Made by a program: the position numbers and the translations under genes | Source of the DNA: Arthrobacter nitroguajacolicus_D | Lineage (GTDB): Bacteria; Actinomycetota; Actinomycetes; Actinomycetales; Micrococcaceae | DNA: 64,000 nucleotides | Assembly: GCF_031455195.1 (NCBI RefSeq) | Contig: NZ_JAVDSH010000006.1 | Coordinates: 186,001 to 250,000 of the forward strand | Direction of reading: 5' to 3' | Shown: positions 26,251 through 34,906 of the stretch, piece after piece | Position numbering within the stretch: the first letter of the stretch is position 1 | Layout of the letters: every line of letters starts with the position of its first letter | The notes under the pieces: generated by a model | What the model was told of the DNA's origin: nothing | Seen by the model: the letters and a program-made list of their open reading frames with translations, nothing else | Databases searched by the model: none

Positions 26251-27219
26251 TTACTTCTTCAATGCCGAGGCGATGGACTCGACGTTGTCAGTCATCCACT
26301 GGACGTAGTCCTTGCCCTCCGGCAGCGTCTCGGTGAAGTTCAGTACCGGCACCCCGGAAGCTTCTGCCGCGCGCTTGACGGCTTCGGTCTGCGGGCCCTC
26401 GGTCTGCTCGTTGTAGGCGAGGAACCGCACAGACTTGGAAGCGAGGAGGTCAGTTGTCTCCTTCAGTACCGAGGCCGGTACATCGGTTCCCTCTTCGACG
26501 GCGGCGCTGTAGGCCTCGGGAGTCTTGTTCTCAAGGCCTGCCGCCTCAAGGAGGTACAGGGGAACCGGCTCTGTGATGGCCACGGGCTGGTGTTCGTTGG
26601 CGGCCTTAACGTTATTCAACGTGGTGGTCAGCCCATTGAGTTTTGCTTTGAAGGCATCCGCGTTACCGGTGAAGGTCGCAGCGGACCCGGCGTCGAGGCT
26701 GCCGAGCTTGGCCGCCACCGCATCAGCGAGCTTGCCCATGGTGTCCAGGCTGTACCAGACGTGCTCGTTGAAGTCGCCGTGGTCGTGTGCGTGGGGCTCG
26801 TCGCTGTGGGCGTCCGCGCTGTGGGATTCCTCCTCGGGAGCGAGCCCCGAAACCTCGACGGCACTGATCATGTTCTCGTGGCCGATCTTGGTCTCGTCCG
26901 CGATTTTGTGCAGGAACTCGTCGTACCCGCCGCCGTTCTCCACCACGAGCTTCGCCTTGGAAATGACCAGCTTGTCCTGGGCGCTGGCCTCATAGGAGTG
27001 CGGGTCCTGACTGGTCTTGGTGATGATCGCCTTGACGTCCACTTTGTCCCCGCCGACGGCCTTGACGATGTCGCCGTAAACGTTCGTCGAGGTAACTACC
27101 TCGATGGCACCTGACTGGGACTGGTTGCCCGCCCCGGCCGGGCCGGCACAGGAGGACAGGAGGAGCGCGGCAAGGCCTGCAGAAGCGGCCAGGGACAGGC
27201 GGACGGCGGAACGACGCAC
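26251..27219 (-). CDS. znuA: Zinc ABC transporter substrate-binding lipoprotein
   Basis: This 322-residue cluster A-I solute-binding protein captures Zn(II) outside the membrane. The signal peptide ends in the lipobox LLSSC. A His/Asp/Glu-rich loop (HSADAHSDEPHAHDHGD, about residues 130-147) precedes the metal-site NEHVWYS, as in zinc-specific members. Metal-ligand histidines also occur in DPHSYEAS. The GTG at 27217-27219 is chosen, with GAGG 5 nt upstream; an earlier start would place 13 extra residues before the signal peptide. It heads the znuA-znuC-znuB run, and a perfect palindrome lies 64 bp upstream. Confidence 0.93.
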   Translation of the reverse strand: MRRSAVRLSLAASAGLAALLLSSCAGPAGAGNQSQSGAIEVVTSTNVYGDIVKAVGGDKVDVKAIITKTSQDPHSYEASAQDKLVISKAKLVVENGGGYDEFLHKIADETKIGHENMISAVEVSGLAPEEESHSADAHSDEPHAHDHGDFNEHVWYSLDTMGKLADAVAAKLGSLDAGSAATFTGNADAFKAKLNGLTTTLNNVKAANEHQPVAITEPVPLYLLEAAGLENKTPEAYSAAVEEGTDVPASVLKETTDLLASKSVRFLAYNEQTEGPQTEAVKRAAEASGVPVLNFTETLPEGKDYVQWMTDNVESIASALKK

Positions 27220-27283
27220 GAAGACCTCGGATCTACTCAAAATGAGAATCAAACACAATTACTGACGGGATTCAGTGTAGCCC

Positions 27284-27306
27284 TAAATAGGAATGATTCC
27301 TATTTA
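27284..27306. promoter_or_regulatory. Candidate Zur operator upstream of znuA
   Basis: A perfect palindrome has 11-bp arms TAAATAGGAAT and ATTCCTATTTA around a single G. The AT-rich core AATGATT matches the centre of actinobacterial Fur/Zur boxes. It lies between the znuA start and the end of the upstream CNNM gene. Binding by the Zur-like protein is inferred. Confidence 0.6.
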
Positions 27307-27312
27307 GACAAC

Positions 27313-27344
27313 TCTGGCGTCGATCGATAACGACCGACGCCAGA
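27313..27344 (-). terminator. Possible terminator after the CNNM gene pair
   Basis: Perfect 10-bp arms TCTGGCGTCG (27313-27322) and its complement (27335-27344) lie 16 nt past the CNNM stop at 27361. The T-run on the minus strand is weak, so termination efficiency is uncertain. Confidence 0.5.
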
Positions 27345-27360
27345 ACTGGCTCACTGTGCC

Positions 27361-28431
27361 TTATTGGGCTTGCTGGCCACCATAACGGCGGATCCCCGTC
27401 GCCTGGGTGGCGTCCCGGATCTCCCCCACCAACTGCTCAATGACATCCTCAAGGAAGAGCACGCCCTGGGTGTCGCCACCCGCACCAACGACTCGCGCCA
27501 AATGTGATCCTGTGCGCTGCATGACCGACATGGCCTGCTCGATCTCGTCATCCGGTGCCAGGTTGGCCAAGGAACGGATCCGGCCTTCGGCAATGGGGTG
27601 CTTCCGGCCCTCCTCCGGGATGGACAAGATGTCCTTCACGTGCAGGTACCCGGCGAGTTCGCCGTCGTCGTCCACCATCGGGAAACGTGAGAAACCCGTC
27701 CGGCTGACTGCCTTTTCAAGGTCCACGGGGGTGGACGCCGTCTTGAGCACCATGAGCTTGTCCAGCGGAACCATGATGTGGGACGCCGTGTGTTCGGAGA
27801 ACTCCAAGGCTCCACTCAACAGACCAGCGTCATCGTCCACCAATCCATGTCGCGTGGACTCCTGGACGATCGATTGAACCTCTTCCAACGTGAACGAGGA
27901 AGACACCTCATCCTTGGGTTCGATCTTCATCAACCGCAGGATGTGGTTGGCCAGCCAGTTGAGGGTCCAAATGACCGGATTAACCAAGCGGGCAATGAAC
28001 ATCAGCGGCGGGGCCAACAGCAGTGCTGCCTTGTCCGCCACGGACACGGAGATGTTCTTCGGAACCATTTCGCCAAAGGTGACGTGCAGGAACGTTACGA
28101 ACAGCAAGGCGATCGCGAAGGCGATGATATCCGCCAACTCGACCGGAACGCCCACCAATTCAAGGGGCTCAGCCAGCAAATGGTGGATGGCGGGCTCGGC
28201 CACCTGAAGAATCAGGAGCGAGCAAACGGTGATGCCCAATTGGGCGCAAGCCAGCATGAGCGAGACATTTTCCATGGCGCGCAATGTTGTCTGCGCGCGT
28301 TTGGAACCCGCCTCCGCCAAAGGTTCGATCTGGCTGCGCCGGGCCGACATGACTGCGAATTCGGCACCCACGAAGAACGCGTTGCCGATCAGGAGCACGA
28401 CAAGCCAGAGGATTCCTACCCAGTCGCTCAT
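27361..28431 (-). CDS. CNNM/CBS-domain membrane protein (HlyC/CorC family), short form
   Basis: This 356-residue protein has an N-terminal CNNM transmembrane domain (about three to four helices, residues 1-190; GEMVPKNISVS) and a pair of CBS domains (about residues 205-335; SHIMVPLDKL, GVLFLEDVIEQLVGE). It ends just after the second CBS domain and lacks the CorC_HlyC cap seen in its neighbour. Family members are linked to Mg2+/Co2+ homeostasis. Its start overlaps the paralogue stop by 4 nt, so the two are co-translated and may form a heteromer. Confidence 0.9.
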   Translation of the reverse strand: MSDWVGILWLVVLLIGNAFFVGAEFAVMSARRSQIEPLAEAGSKRAQTTLRAMENVSLMLACAQLGITVCSLLILQVAEPAIHHLLAEPLELVGVPVELADIIAFAIALLFVTFLHVTFGEMVPKNISVSVADKAALLLAPPLMFIARLVNPVIWTLNWLANHILRLMKIEPKDEVSSSFTLEEVQSIVQESTRHGLVDDDAGLLSGALEFSEHTASHIMVPLDKLMVLKTASTPVDLEKAVSRTGFSRFPMVDDDGELAGYLHVKDILSIPEEGRKHPIAEGRIRSLANLAPDDEIEQAMSVMQRTGSHLARVVGAGGDTQGVLFLEDVIEQLVGEIRDATQATGIRRYGGQQAQ

Positions 28432-29780
28432 AGGGCACCTGCTTCATGACGCGCGCTTTCTGCGTCCTCCGGGGACGACTCGTCCGTCTCCACGTGATGG
28501 AAGCAGATCCTGTCGATTCTCCGGCCATCCATCCTGGTCACGGTCAGCGTGCCGCCGACCGCGTCCACGACGTCGCCCGTCTTCGCGATGCGTCCCAGCT
28601 GGCTCATGACGTACCCGCCCACGGTTTCGTAGGCGGATTCGTCAGGGACTACCAGGTTGGGGATTTGCTCTGTTACTTCGTCTGGCCGCAGAAGGCCGGG
28701 GAAGTACCAGTCCCCGGATGCGCTCTGCAGCACACCGGGACGGACTTTGTCGTGCTCGTCCGCCACTTCGCCCACAATCTCTTCCACCAAGTCTTCGAGG
28801 GTGGTGATGCCGGCCGTGCCACCGTATTCATCCAGGACAACGGCAAGTTGCAGGTTGCCCTCACGCAGTTCCGACAGGAGCGCATCCAAGTGGATGGTTT
28901 CCGGAACCTGAAGGACATCCGTCATGATCGCTCCGGCCTGGAGCTTGGAACGGCGCTCAGCGGGTACGGCCACGGCTTTCTTAACGTGGACCACCCCGCG
29001 GATATCGTCCGTGGAATCACCAATGACAGGGAACCGCGAGTATCCGGTCCTACGGGCGGCATCCAGAATGTCCGCCACCGACTGGTCGGCGTCGATTGTT
29101 TCCATCCGGATGCGCGGGGTCATGACGTCCGCCGCGGTGCGTCCCGAAAAGTTCAGGGTTCGCGCCACGAAGTTGGCCGTGCCGGCATCCAGCGTCCCAA
29201 GCTCAGCGGAACGCCGAACCAACGAAGCGAGTTCCGCGGGGGTGCGTGCGCCCGAGATCTCTTCCTTGGCTTCAAGACCGAAAAGGTTCAGCACCTTGTT
29301 CGAGAAGCCATTGAGCACCACAATCGCCGGTTTGAAGACCGCCGTGAACATCAGCTGCGGACGGGCGAGCCGCTTGCCCAACGGGAAAGCAAGGGCGATG
29401 GCCATGTTCTTGGGAACCAACTCGCCGATCAGCATGGACAGGAGGGTCGCGAAGGCCATCGCAACGATCAACGCGACAGAGTGCACCACCTCGGGGGGAA
29501 GGCCCAGCAGGCCCAGGGGCCCTACCAGCAACTGCCCAACGGAGGGCTCCATCACGAAACCAGTCAACAGCGTGGTCAGCGTGATGCCGAGCTGGCAACT
29601 GGAGAGCTGGGTGGAGAGCGATTTCAGGCACTTCAGCAACGGGGCGGCCGCTTGGTCGCCGTTGTCGACTGCACGCTGGACACTGGACTGGTCCAGGGCT
29701 ACCAGGGAAAACTCAACTGCTACGAAAAAGCCGGTGCCAAGAATCAGGGCAAATCCGGCCAGGAGAAGAATCCATTCCAC
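28428..29780 (-). CDS. CNNM/CBS/CorC-domain membrane protein (HlyC/CorC family), long form
   Basis: This 450-residue protein has a CNNM membrane domain (GELVPKNMAIALAFPLG), a CBS pair (TAADVMTPRIRMETI through TAGITTLEDLVEEIVGEV) and a C-terminal transporter-associated CorC_HlyC domain (about residues 350-430). Family members affect magnesium and cobalt export or homeostasis. It sits directly upstream of the short paralogue, overlapping by 4 nt. Older names call these haemolysins, but there is no support for that activity here. Confidence 0.9.
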   Translation of the reverse strand: MEWILLLAGFALILGTGFFVAVEFSLVALDQSSVQRAVDNGDQAAAPLLKCLKSLSTQLSSCQLGITLTTLLTGFVMEPSVGQLLVGPLGLLGLPPEVVHSVALIVAMAFATLLSMLIGELVPKNMAIALAFPLGKRLARPQLMFTAVFKPAIVVLNGFSNKVLNLFGLEAKEEISGARTPAELASLVRRSAELGTLDAGTANFVARTLNFSGRTAADVMTPRIRMETIDADQSVADILDAARRTGYSRFPVIGDSTDDIRGVVHVKKAVAVPAERRSKLQAGAIMTDVLQVPETIHLDALLSELREGNLQLAVVLDEYGGTAGITTLEDLVEEIVGEVADEHDKVRPGVLQSASGDWYFPGLLRPDEVTEQIPNLVVPDESAYETVGGYVMSQLGRIAKTGDVVDAVGGTLTVTRMDGRRIDRICFHHVETDESSPEDAESARHEAGAL

Positions 29781-30263
29781 CTAGCGCATCACTCCAAGGG
29801 TGGGCAAGTGCAATGGGGATAACGCCATCGGCCAGGGGATTCGCCCCGGCGGAGGCTGGTCGGGCGCCGCGGACGCATGGTCTGCGGCACCACCGGCAGT
29901 AAACGCCGGCGCGTGATGGGCATGTGAACGGGTATTGCCGGCTCGACGGGCACGCTGTGCGGAGTTGCCAGATTGACTCCCCCGACAGTTCCCAGGCCGG
30001 CACCTAGATTTACTGTCCATAAGACTTTCAGTCTACAGTCCGCCGGCAGGGATCCCACACGCGGGTTACCGCACATTAATGGACGCCTTGGTCCACTAAG
30101 TCAGCTCCAACATGATTTAGGTCACCACTATTGGCAGTTAACCAACGATCCTAACTAGACTGTCAGGGGTCTGAGTTCGCGGGACCCGGACCCTGTCCCA
30201 TCGTTGCGGAAAAGCAACCTTGGCCAGCGGGAAAACAACACTCATGGAAGAGGCGTATTTCAA
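29781..30263. other. Intergenic region between the CNNM genes and kgd
   Basis: This divergent 483-bp region has several open frames without recognisable protein character, so I call it non-coding. It contains an imperfect inverted repeat (TTAATGGAC at 30076-30084, GTCCACTAA at 30091-30099). A plausible kgd promoter has TTGGCA at 30131 and TAGACT at 30156 with 19-bp spacing. A leader of roughly 95 nt would then precede kgd. Confidence 0.45.
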
Positions 30264-33200
30264 GTGCCAGAGCAGCCCAGCCACCGTCTACCAGAGGAAT
30301 TTGGCGGAAACGAGTGGCTCGTTGACGAACTGTACGAGCGGTACCAACAGGACAAGAATTCGGTCGACGCCAAGTGGTGGCCGCTCTTCGAATCCTTTGC
30401 CTCCGCTGACGGCACTTCTTCCAACGGAACCTCCGCAGCTCCAGCAGCTGCCAATCCCCCAACCCAAGTACTTCCCGTAGTGGCTCCGGCCGCAGCGGCC
30501 CCGGCACCGGCGCCGGCCGCTCCCGCAGCTGCCACGGAGACTGCCCCTGCAGCACCGGCTCCGGCCAAGAAAGAACCGGCCACGGTTGCCCGGGACGGAG
30601 CAAAGAAGCCCGCCGGCGGCAACGCAACACAGCCCATACCGGCCCAGCTGCCCAAGAGCACCAAGGCCCCCACCGCGCCGGAAGAAGACGTCGTCTCCGT
30701 CCTGCGTGGCCCGGCCAAGGCCATCGCCACCAACATGGTGACCAGCCTGGAAGTACCCACCGCCACCAGCGTCCGGGCAGTCCCCGCCAAGCTGCTCATC
30801 GACAACCGTGTGGTCATCAACTCCAACCTGGCCCGCGCACGTGGTGGCAAGGTGTCCTTCACGCACCTCATCGGCTACGCCGTTGTCCGTGCGCTGTCCC
30901 AGTTCCCCTCGATGAACGTCTACTACGACGAAATCGACGGCAAGCCAAGCGCCGTGCAGCCCGCGCACGTCAACTTCGGCATCGCCATCGACATGCCCAA
31001 GCCCGATGGCACGCGCCTCCTGATGGTTCCCAACATCAAGAAGGCCGAGACCATGGACTTCGCCGAGTTCTGGCACACCTATGAGGACCTGATCAAGCGC
31101 GCCCGCAACGGCAAGCTGACGGCCGATGACCACGCCGGCACCACGGTTTCGTTGACCAACCCCGGCGGCATCGGCACGGTCCACTCCGTCCCGCGCCTTT
31201 CCAAGGGCCAGGCTGCCATCATCGGCGTCGGCGCCCTCGACTACCCGGCGGAGTTCCAGGGCGCCAGCGAGAAGATCATCGCCCAGAACGCCATCAGCAA
31301 GATCCTGACGCTGACATCCACCTACGATCACCGCGTGATCCAGGGCGCGGGCAGTGGCGAGTTCCTCAAGCTGGTCCACCAGCTGCTCCTCGGCGCGCAG
31401 AACTTCTACGACGAGATCTTCGAAGCCCTGCGCATCCCGTACGAGCCCGTGCGCTGGAGCCCGGACCTGCAGGTGGATCCGGCCGACGAGATCAACAAGG
31501 TCGCCCGCATCCAGCAGCTGATCCACTCCTACCGCGTGCGCGGCCACCTGATGGCCGACACCGATCCGCTTGAGTACGTCCAGCGCAAGCACCCGGACCT
31601 GGACGTCCTGACCTATGGCTTGACGCTGTGGGACCTGGACCGCGAATGGCCCACGGGCGGGTTCGGCGGCAAGCCGCAGTTGAAGTTCCGCGACATCCTT
31701 GGGGTGCTGCGCGATGCTTACTGCCGCACCACCGGCATCGAGTACATGCACATCCAGGAACCGGCGGAACGCAAATGGTTCCAGGACCAGCTGGAGCACC
31801 CGTACTCCAAGCCGAGCCGTGAAGAGCAGCTCCGCATTGTCTCCAAGCTCAATGCGGCTGAGGCTTTCGAGACCTTCCTGCAGACCAAGTTCGTCGGCCA
31901 GAAGCGCTTCTCCCTGGAGGGTGGCGAGTCGCTGATTCCGCTGCTCGACGCCGTCATCTCTGACGCAGCCGACGACGGCCTGGACGAGGTTGCCATCGGC
32001 ATGGCCCACCGTGGCCGCCTCAACGTGCTGACCAACATCGCAGGCAAGACGTACGCCCAGGTCTTCCGCGAATTCGAAGGCACCCAGGACCCACGCTCGG
32101 TCCAGGGCTCCGGTGACGTCAAGTACCACCTCGGCACCGAAGGCACCTTCACCTCGGACAACGGCAAGCAGACCAAGGTCTACCTCGCCGCGAACCCGTC
32201 GCACCTCGAGGCCGTGGATTCTGTCCTTGAAGGCATCGTCCGCGCCAAGCAGGATCGCCTGGACCAGGGTGAGTCCTTCCCTGTCCTGCCCATCATGGTC
32301 CACGGTGACGCAGCTTTCGCGGGCCAGGGCGTTGTGGCTGAAACCCTCAACCTCTCTCAGCTCCGCGGTTACCGCACGGGTGGCACCATCCACGTGATCG
32401 TCAACAACCAGGTTGGCTTCACCACCGCTCCGTCCTCCTCGCGTTCGTCCACGTACTCCACGGACGTCGCCAAGATGATCCAGGCACCGGTCTTCCACGT
32501 GAACGGCGACGATCCTGAAGCCGTGGTCCGCGTTGCACAGCTCGCCTACGAGTTCCGTCAGCGTTTCCACAAGGATGTCGTCATCGACATGGTCTGCTAC
32601 CGTCGTCGCGGCCACAACGAGGGCGACGACCCCTCGATGACCCAGCCGCTCATGTACAACCTGATCGAGGCCAAGCGCTCCGTCCGCAAGCTGTACACCG
32701 AGTCGCTGATCGGCCGTGGTGACATCACCGAGGAAGAAGCAGAGCAGTTGCTCCGCGACTACCAGGAACGCCTTGAGCGGGTCTTCGCTGAAACGCACGC
32801 TGCCCAGACATCGCCGATTCCGATCATCACCGCGGACTCGGCAGCTGTCTCGGACATCGAGCGGCCTATCGCGCAGCAGGCGGACTTCGGGACCAACTCC
32901 CCGGCATCCACCGCGATTTCCGCTGAGACGCTTGCCCGCATCGGCAAGGCCCACCTGGAAATCCCGGATGGCTTCACCGTTCACTCCAAGCTCAAGCAGC
33001 TGTTGGAGAAGCGCGAGCAGATGTCCCGTGAAGGCGGCATCGACTGGGGCTTCGGCGAGATCGCGGCCTTCGGCTCGTTGATCATGGAGGGCGTGCCCGT
33101 TCGTTTGGCAGGCCAGGATTCCCGGCGCGGAACGTTCGTCCAGCGCCACGCGGTCTTCCACGACCGTGCCAACGGCAACGAATGGCTTCCGCTGGGCAAC

Positions 33201-34058
33201 CTCTCGGATGACCAGGCCAAGCTGTGGATCTACGATTCGCTGCTGTCCGAATACGCCGCAATGGGCTTCGAATACGGCTACTCTGTAGAGCGCCCCGATG
33301 CCCTGGTCCTGTGGGAAGCCCAGTTCGGTGACTTCGTCAACGGTGCGCAGACCATCATTGACGAGTTCATCTCCTCGGCTGAGCAGAAGTGGGGCCAGCG
33401 TTCTTCGCTGGTGCTCATGCTGCCGCACGGTTACGAAGGCCAGGGTCCGGACCACTCGTCCGCACGCATTGAGCGCTTCCTGCAGATGTGCGCCGAGGAC
33501 AACATGATCGTGGCGAACCCCACCACGGCCGCTTCGCACTTCCACCTGCTCCGCCGCCAGGCCTACAGCCGTCCGCGCAAGCCGTTGATCATCTTCACGC
33601 CCAAGCAGCTGCTGCGCCTCAAGGGCGCCGCTTCCGCCGTCGAAGACTTCACGAACGGCGCCTTCAGGCCGGTCATCAGCGATCCTGAGGTGCAGCCGGC
33701 GAACGTTGACCGCGTCATCCTGGTCTCGGGCCGTTTGTACTACGATCTCCTGTCCAACCGGCAGAAGTCCGGCGATACTTCCACAGCCATCATCCGCGTA
33801 GAGCAGCTTTACCCGCTGCCCAAGGCTGAGATCGATGCGGAGCTTGCCAAGTACCCGAACGCTGACGTCGTGTGGGCGCAGGACGAACCCGCCAACCAGG
33901 GTCCATGGCCGTTCATGGGCCTGAACCTGGCACCGGAGCTCGATCGCAAGCTTCGCTTGGTGTCGCGTCCGGCGTCTGCGTCGACGGCTGCTGGTTCCAT
34001 GAAGCGCCACGCTGCTGAACAGGATGCCCTGATCAAGCAGGCGTTCGAACGCAAGTAA
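30264..34058 (+). CDS. kgd: Multifunctional 2-oxoglutarate metabolism enzyme (E1o/E2o-type, Kgd)
   Basis: This is the actinobacterial SucA/OdhA protein, a fusion of an E2-like acyltransferase domain to the thiamine-diphosphate E1 decarboxylase. It feeds the 2-oxoglutarate step of the citric acid cycle. With the GTG start at 30264 it has 1264 residues. Order: N-terminal FGGNEWLVDELYERYQQD helix, an Ala/Pro-rich linker (about 50-130), E2 catalytic domain with DHRVIQGAGSGEF, then E1 (GMAHRGRLNVL, HGDAAFAGQGV, and the carboxy-terminal transketolase-like domain). No lipoyl domain is present, as expected for this class. GGAAGAGG lies about 10 nt before the chosen start; ATG/TTG codons further upstream are less likely. 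Confidence 0.95.
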   Translation: MPEQPSHRLPEEFGGNEWLVDELYERYQQDKNSVDAKWWPLFESFASADGTSSNGTSAAPAAANPPTQVLPVVAPAAAAPAPAPAAPAAATETAPAAPAPAKKEPATVARDGAKKPAGGNATQPIPAQLPKSTKAPTAPEEDVVSVLRGPAKAIATNMVTSLEVPTATSVRAVPAKLLIDNRVVINSNLARARGGKVSFTHLIGYAVVRALSQFPSMNVYYDEIDGKPSAVQPAHVNFGIAIDMPKPDGTRLLMVPNIKKAETMDFAEFWHTYEDLIKRARNGKLTADDHAGTTVSLTNPGGIGTVHSVPRLSKGQAAIIGVGALDYPAEFQGASEKIIAQNAISKILTLTSTYDHRVIQGAGSGEFLKLVHQLLLGAQNFYDEIFEALRIPYEPVRWSPDLQVDPADEINKVARIQQLIHSYRVRGHLMADTDPLEYVQRKHPDLDVLTYGLTLWDLDREWPTGGFGGKPQLKFRDILGVLRDAYCRTTGIEYMHIQEPAERKWFQDQLEHPYSKPSREEQLRIVSKLNAAEAFETFLQTKFVGQKRFSLEGGESLIPLLDAVISDAADDGLDEVAIGMAHRGRLNVLTNIAGKTYAQVFREFEGTQDPRSVQGSGDVKYHLGTEGTFTSDNGKQTKVYLAANPSHLEAVDSVLEGIVRAKQDRLDQGESFPVLPIMVHGDAAFAGQGVVAETLNLSQLRGYRTGGTIHVIVNNQVGFTTAPSSSRSSTYSTDVAKMIQAPVFHVNGDDPEAVVRVAQLAYEFRQRFHKDVVIDMVCYRRRGHNEGDDPSMTQPLMYNLIEAKRSVRKLYTESLIGRGDITEEEAEQLLRDYQERLERVFAETHAAQTSPIPIITADSAAVSDIERPIAQQADFGTNSPASTAISAETLARIGKAHLEIPDGFTVHSKLKQLLEKREQMSREGGIDWGFGEIAAFGSLIMEGVPVRLAGQDSRRGTFVQRHAVFHDRANGNEWLPLGNLSDDQAKLWIYDSLLSEYAAMGFEYGYSVERPDALVLWEAQFGDFVNGAQTIIDEFISSAEQKWGQRSSLVLMLPHGYEGQGPDHSSARIERFLQMCAEDNMIVANPTTAASHFHLLRRQAYSRPRKPLIIFTPKQLLRLKGAASAVEDFTNGAFRPVISDPEVQPANVDRVILVSGRLYYDLLSNRQKSGDTSTAIIRVEQLYPLPKAEIDAELAKYPNADVVWAQDEPANQGPWPFMGLNLAPELDRKLRLVSRPASASTAAGSMKRHAAEQDALIKQAFERK

Positions 34059-34064
34059 AACCGA

Positions 34065-34117
34065 AACTGCCCGGCCCGAGGAGCGATAAGCGCGCCTCAG
34101 GCCGGGCAGTTCTGTTT
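34065..34117 (+). terminator. Rho-independent terminator of kgd
   Basis: Perfect 12-bp arms AACTGCCCGGCC (34065-34076) and its complement (34100-34111) are followed by TCTGTTTAAT, starting 6 nt after the kgd stop. Confidence 0.85.
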
Positions 34118-34196
34118 AATGGGACAGGTACCGGTTCCCGAACCGGCTGTTGAGCCTGAACCGTGCAAGGACCGTAACGAGTGTGAAGAGGTAACC

Positions 34197-34796
34197 GTGG
34201 AAGACAGGAAGCTGCGCATTGCAGCTGTAGGAGATGAACTGCTCGCGGGCCTGGGGGATCCCCGCGCATTGGGTTGGCTCGGAAGAGTGCTTGCCCGTAC
34301 GCCCCAGGACTCCGTCGTAGTGGAGAGTTTCCCGCTCCCCTGTCCCATGGAGGGGACCGAGGGGCTCGCCGCGCGTTGGCAGGATGAAGCGGGCCGGCGT
34401 TTCAGCGACACCCACGAGAACCGCCTGGTGATCGGTTTGTCCGGCCGCGACCTGGAGTTTGGCTTGTCCACTGCGCGGAGCAGGCTGAACCTCGCAAATA
34501 TCCTGGACGGGGCCTCACACAGCAGCGTTGAGGTCTTTGTGGTGGGTCCCCCGCCTACGCTCGATCCCGCCCGGAACAAGCGGCTTGCCGAGCTCAACAC
34601 GGCGTTTGCCGATGTCACCACCCGGCGGAACCACCACTACGTTGACACCTTCTCGCCCCTGCTCAATCACGAACAGTGGAGGACGGACCTTGCAGCCAAC
34701 GGAGGAACTCCGGGCCAGGCGGGCTACGGGTTGATTGCGTGGCTTGTCCTGCACCGCGGCTGGTTCCAATGGCTCAACATCGCCCAGCCTGAGTAG
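34197..34796 (+). CDS. SGNH/GDSL-type hydrolase
   Basis: This 199-residue protein probably has a serine-esterase fold. The N-terminal block (RIAAVGDELLAGLGDPRALGWLGRVL) is where the GDSL nucleophile normally sits; here the sequence is GDEL, so the catalytic Ser is not in its usual place. A GLSGRDLEFG block follows, and the C-terminal catalytic block is NGGTPGQAGYGLIAW instead of DxxH. The GTG at 34197 has GAGG 5 nt upstream. No signal peptide is seen. The missing serine suggests an altered or lost activity. Confidence 0.7.
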   Translation: MEDRKLRIAAVGDELLAGLGDPRALGWLGRVLARTPQDSVVVESFPLPCPMEGTEGLAARWQDEAGRRFSDTHENRLVIGLSGRDLEFGLSTARSRLNLANILDGASHSSVEVFVVGPPPTLDPARNKRLAELNTAFADVTTRRNHHYVDTFSPLLNHEQWRTDLAANGGTPGQAGYGLIAWLVLHRGWFQWLNIAQPE

Positions 34797-34854
34797 CAGG
34801 TATACGGGTTTGCCAGCCTGCCTGATTCTCGCAAACCATTGCACCCCTCCGATT

Positions 34855-34891
34855 CGCGATATATCGTGAGTTCCATCAACGCGATATATCG
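34855..34891. promoter_or_regulatory. Paired palindromic operators upstream of the DUF4097-PadR genes
   Basis: The 12-bp sequence CGCGATATATCG occurs twice as a direct repeat (34855-34866 and 34880-34891), each containing the palindrome CGATATATCG, with 25 bp start to start. They end 15 bp before the DUF4097 start. Symmetric ATAT-centred sites in this position fit PadR autoregulation. Confidence 0.7.
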
Positions 34892-34906
34892 CAATCTGGA
34901 GGGGAC

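Noticed and set aside
29781..30020. A small frame immediately upstream of the CNNM genes
   Set aside because: Its Arg/Pro-rich composition and lack of a ribosome site suggest a chance open frame.
30288..34010. A 1240-residue open frame on the minus strand opposite kgd
   Set aside because: It mirrors kgd in the antisense frame and has no recognisable domain or ribosome site. Long antisense frames are expected in high-GC coding DNA.
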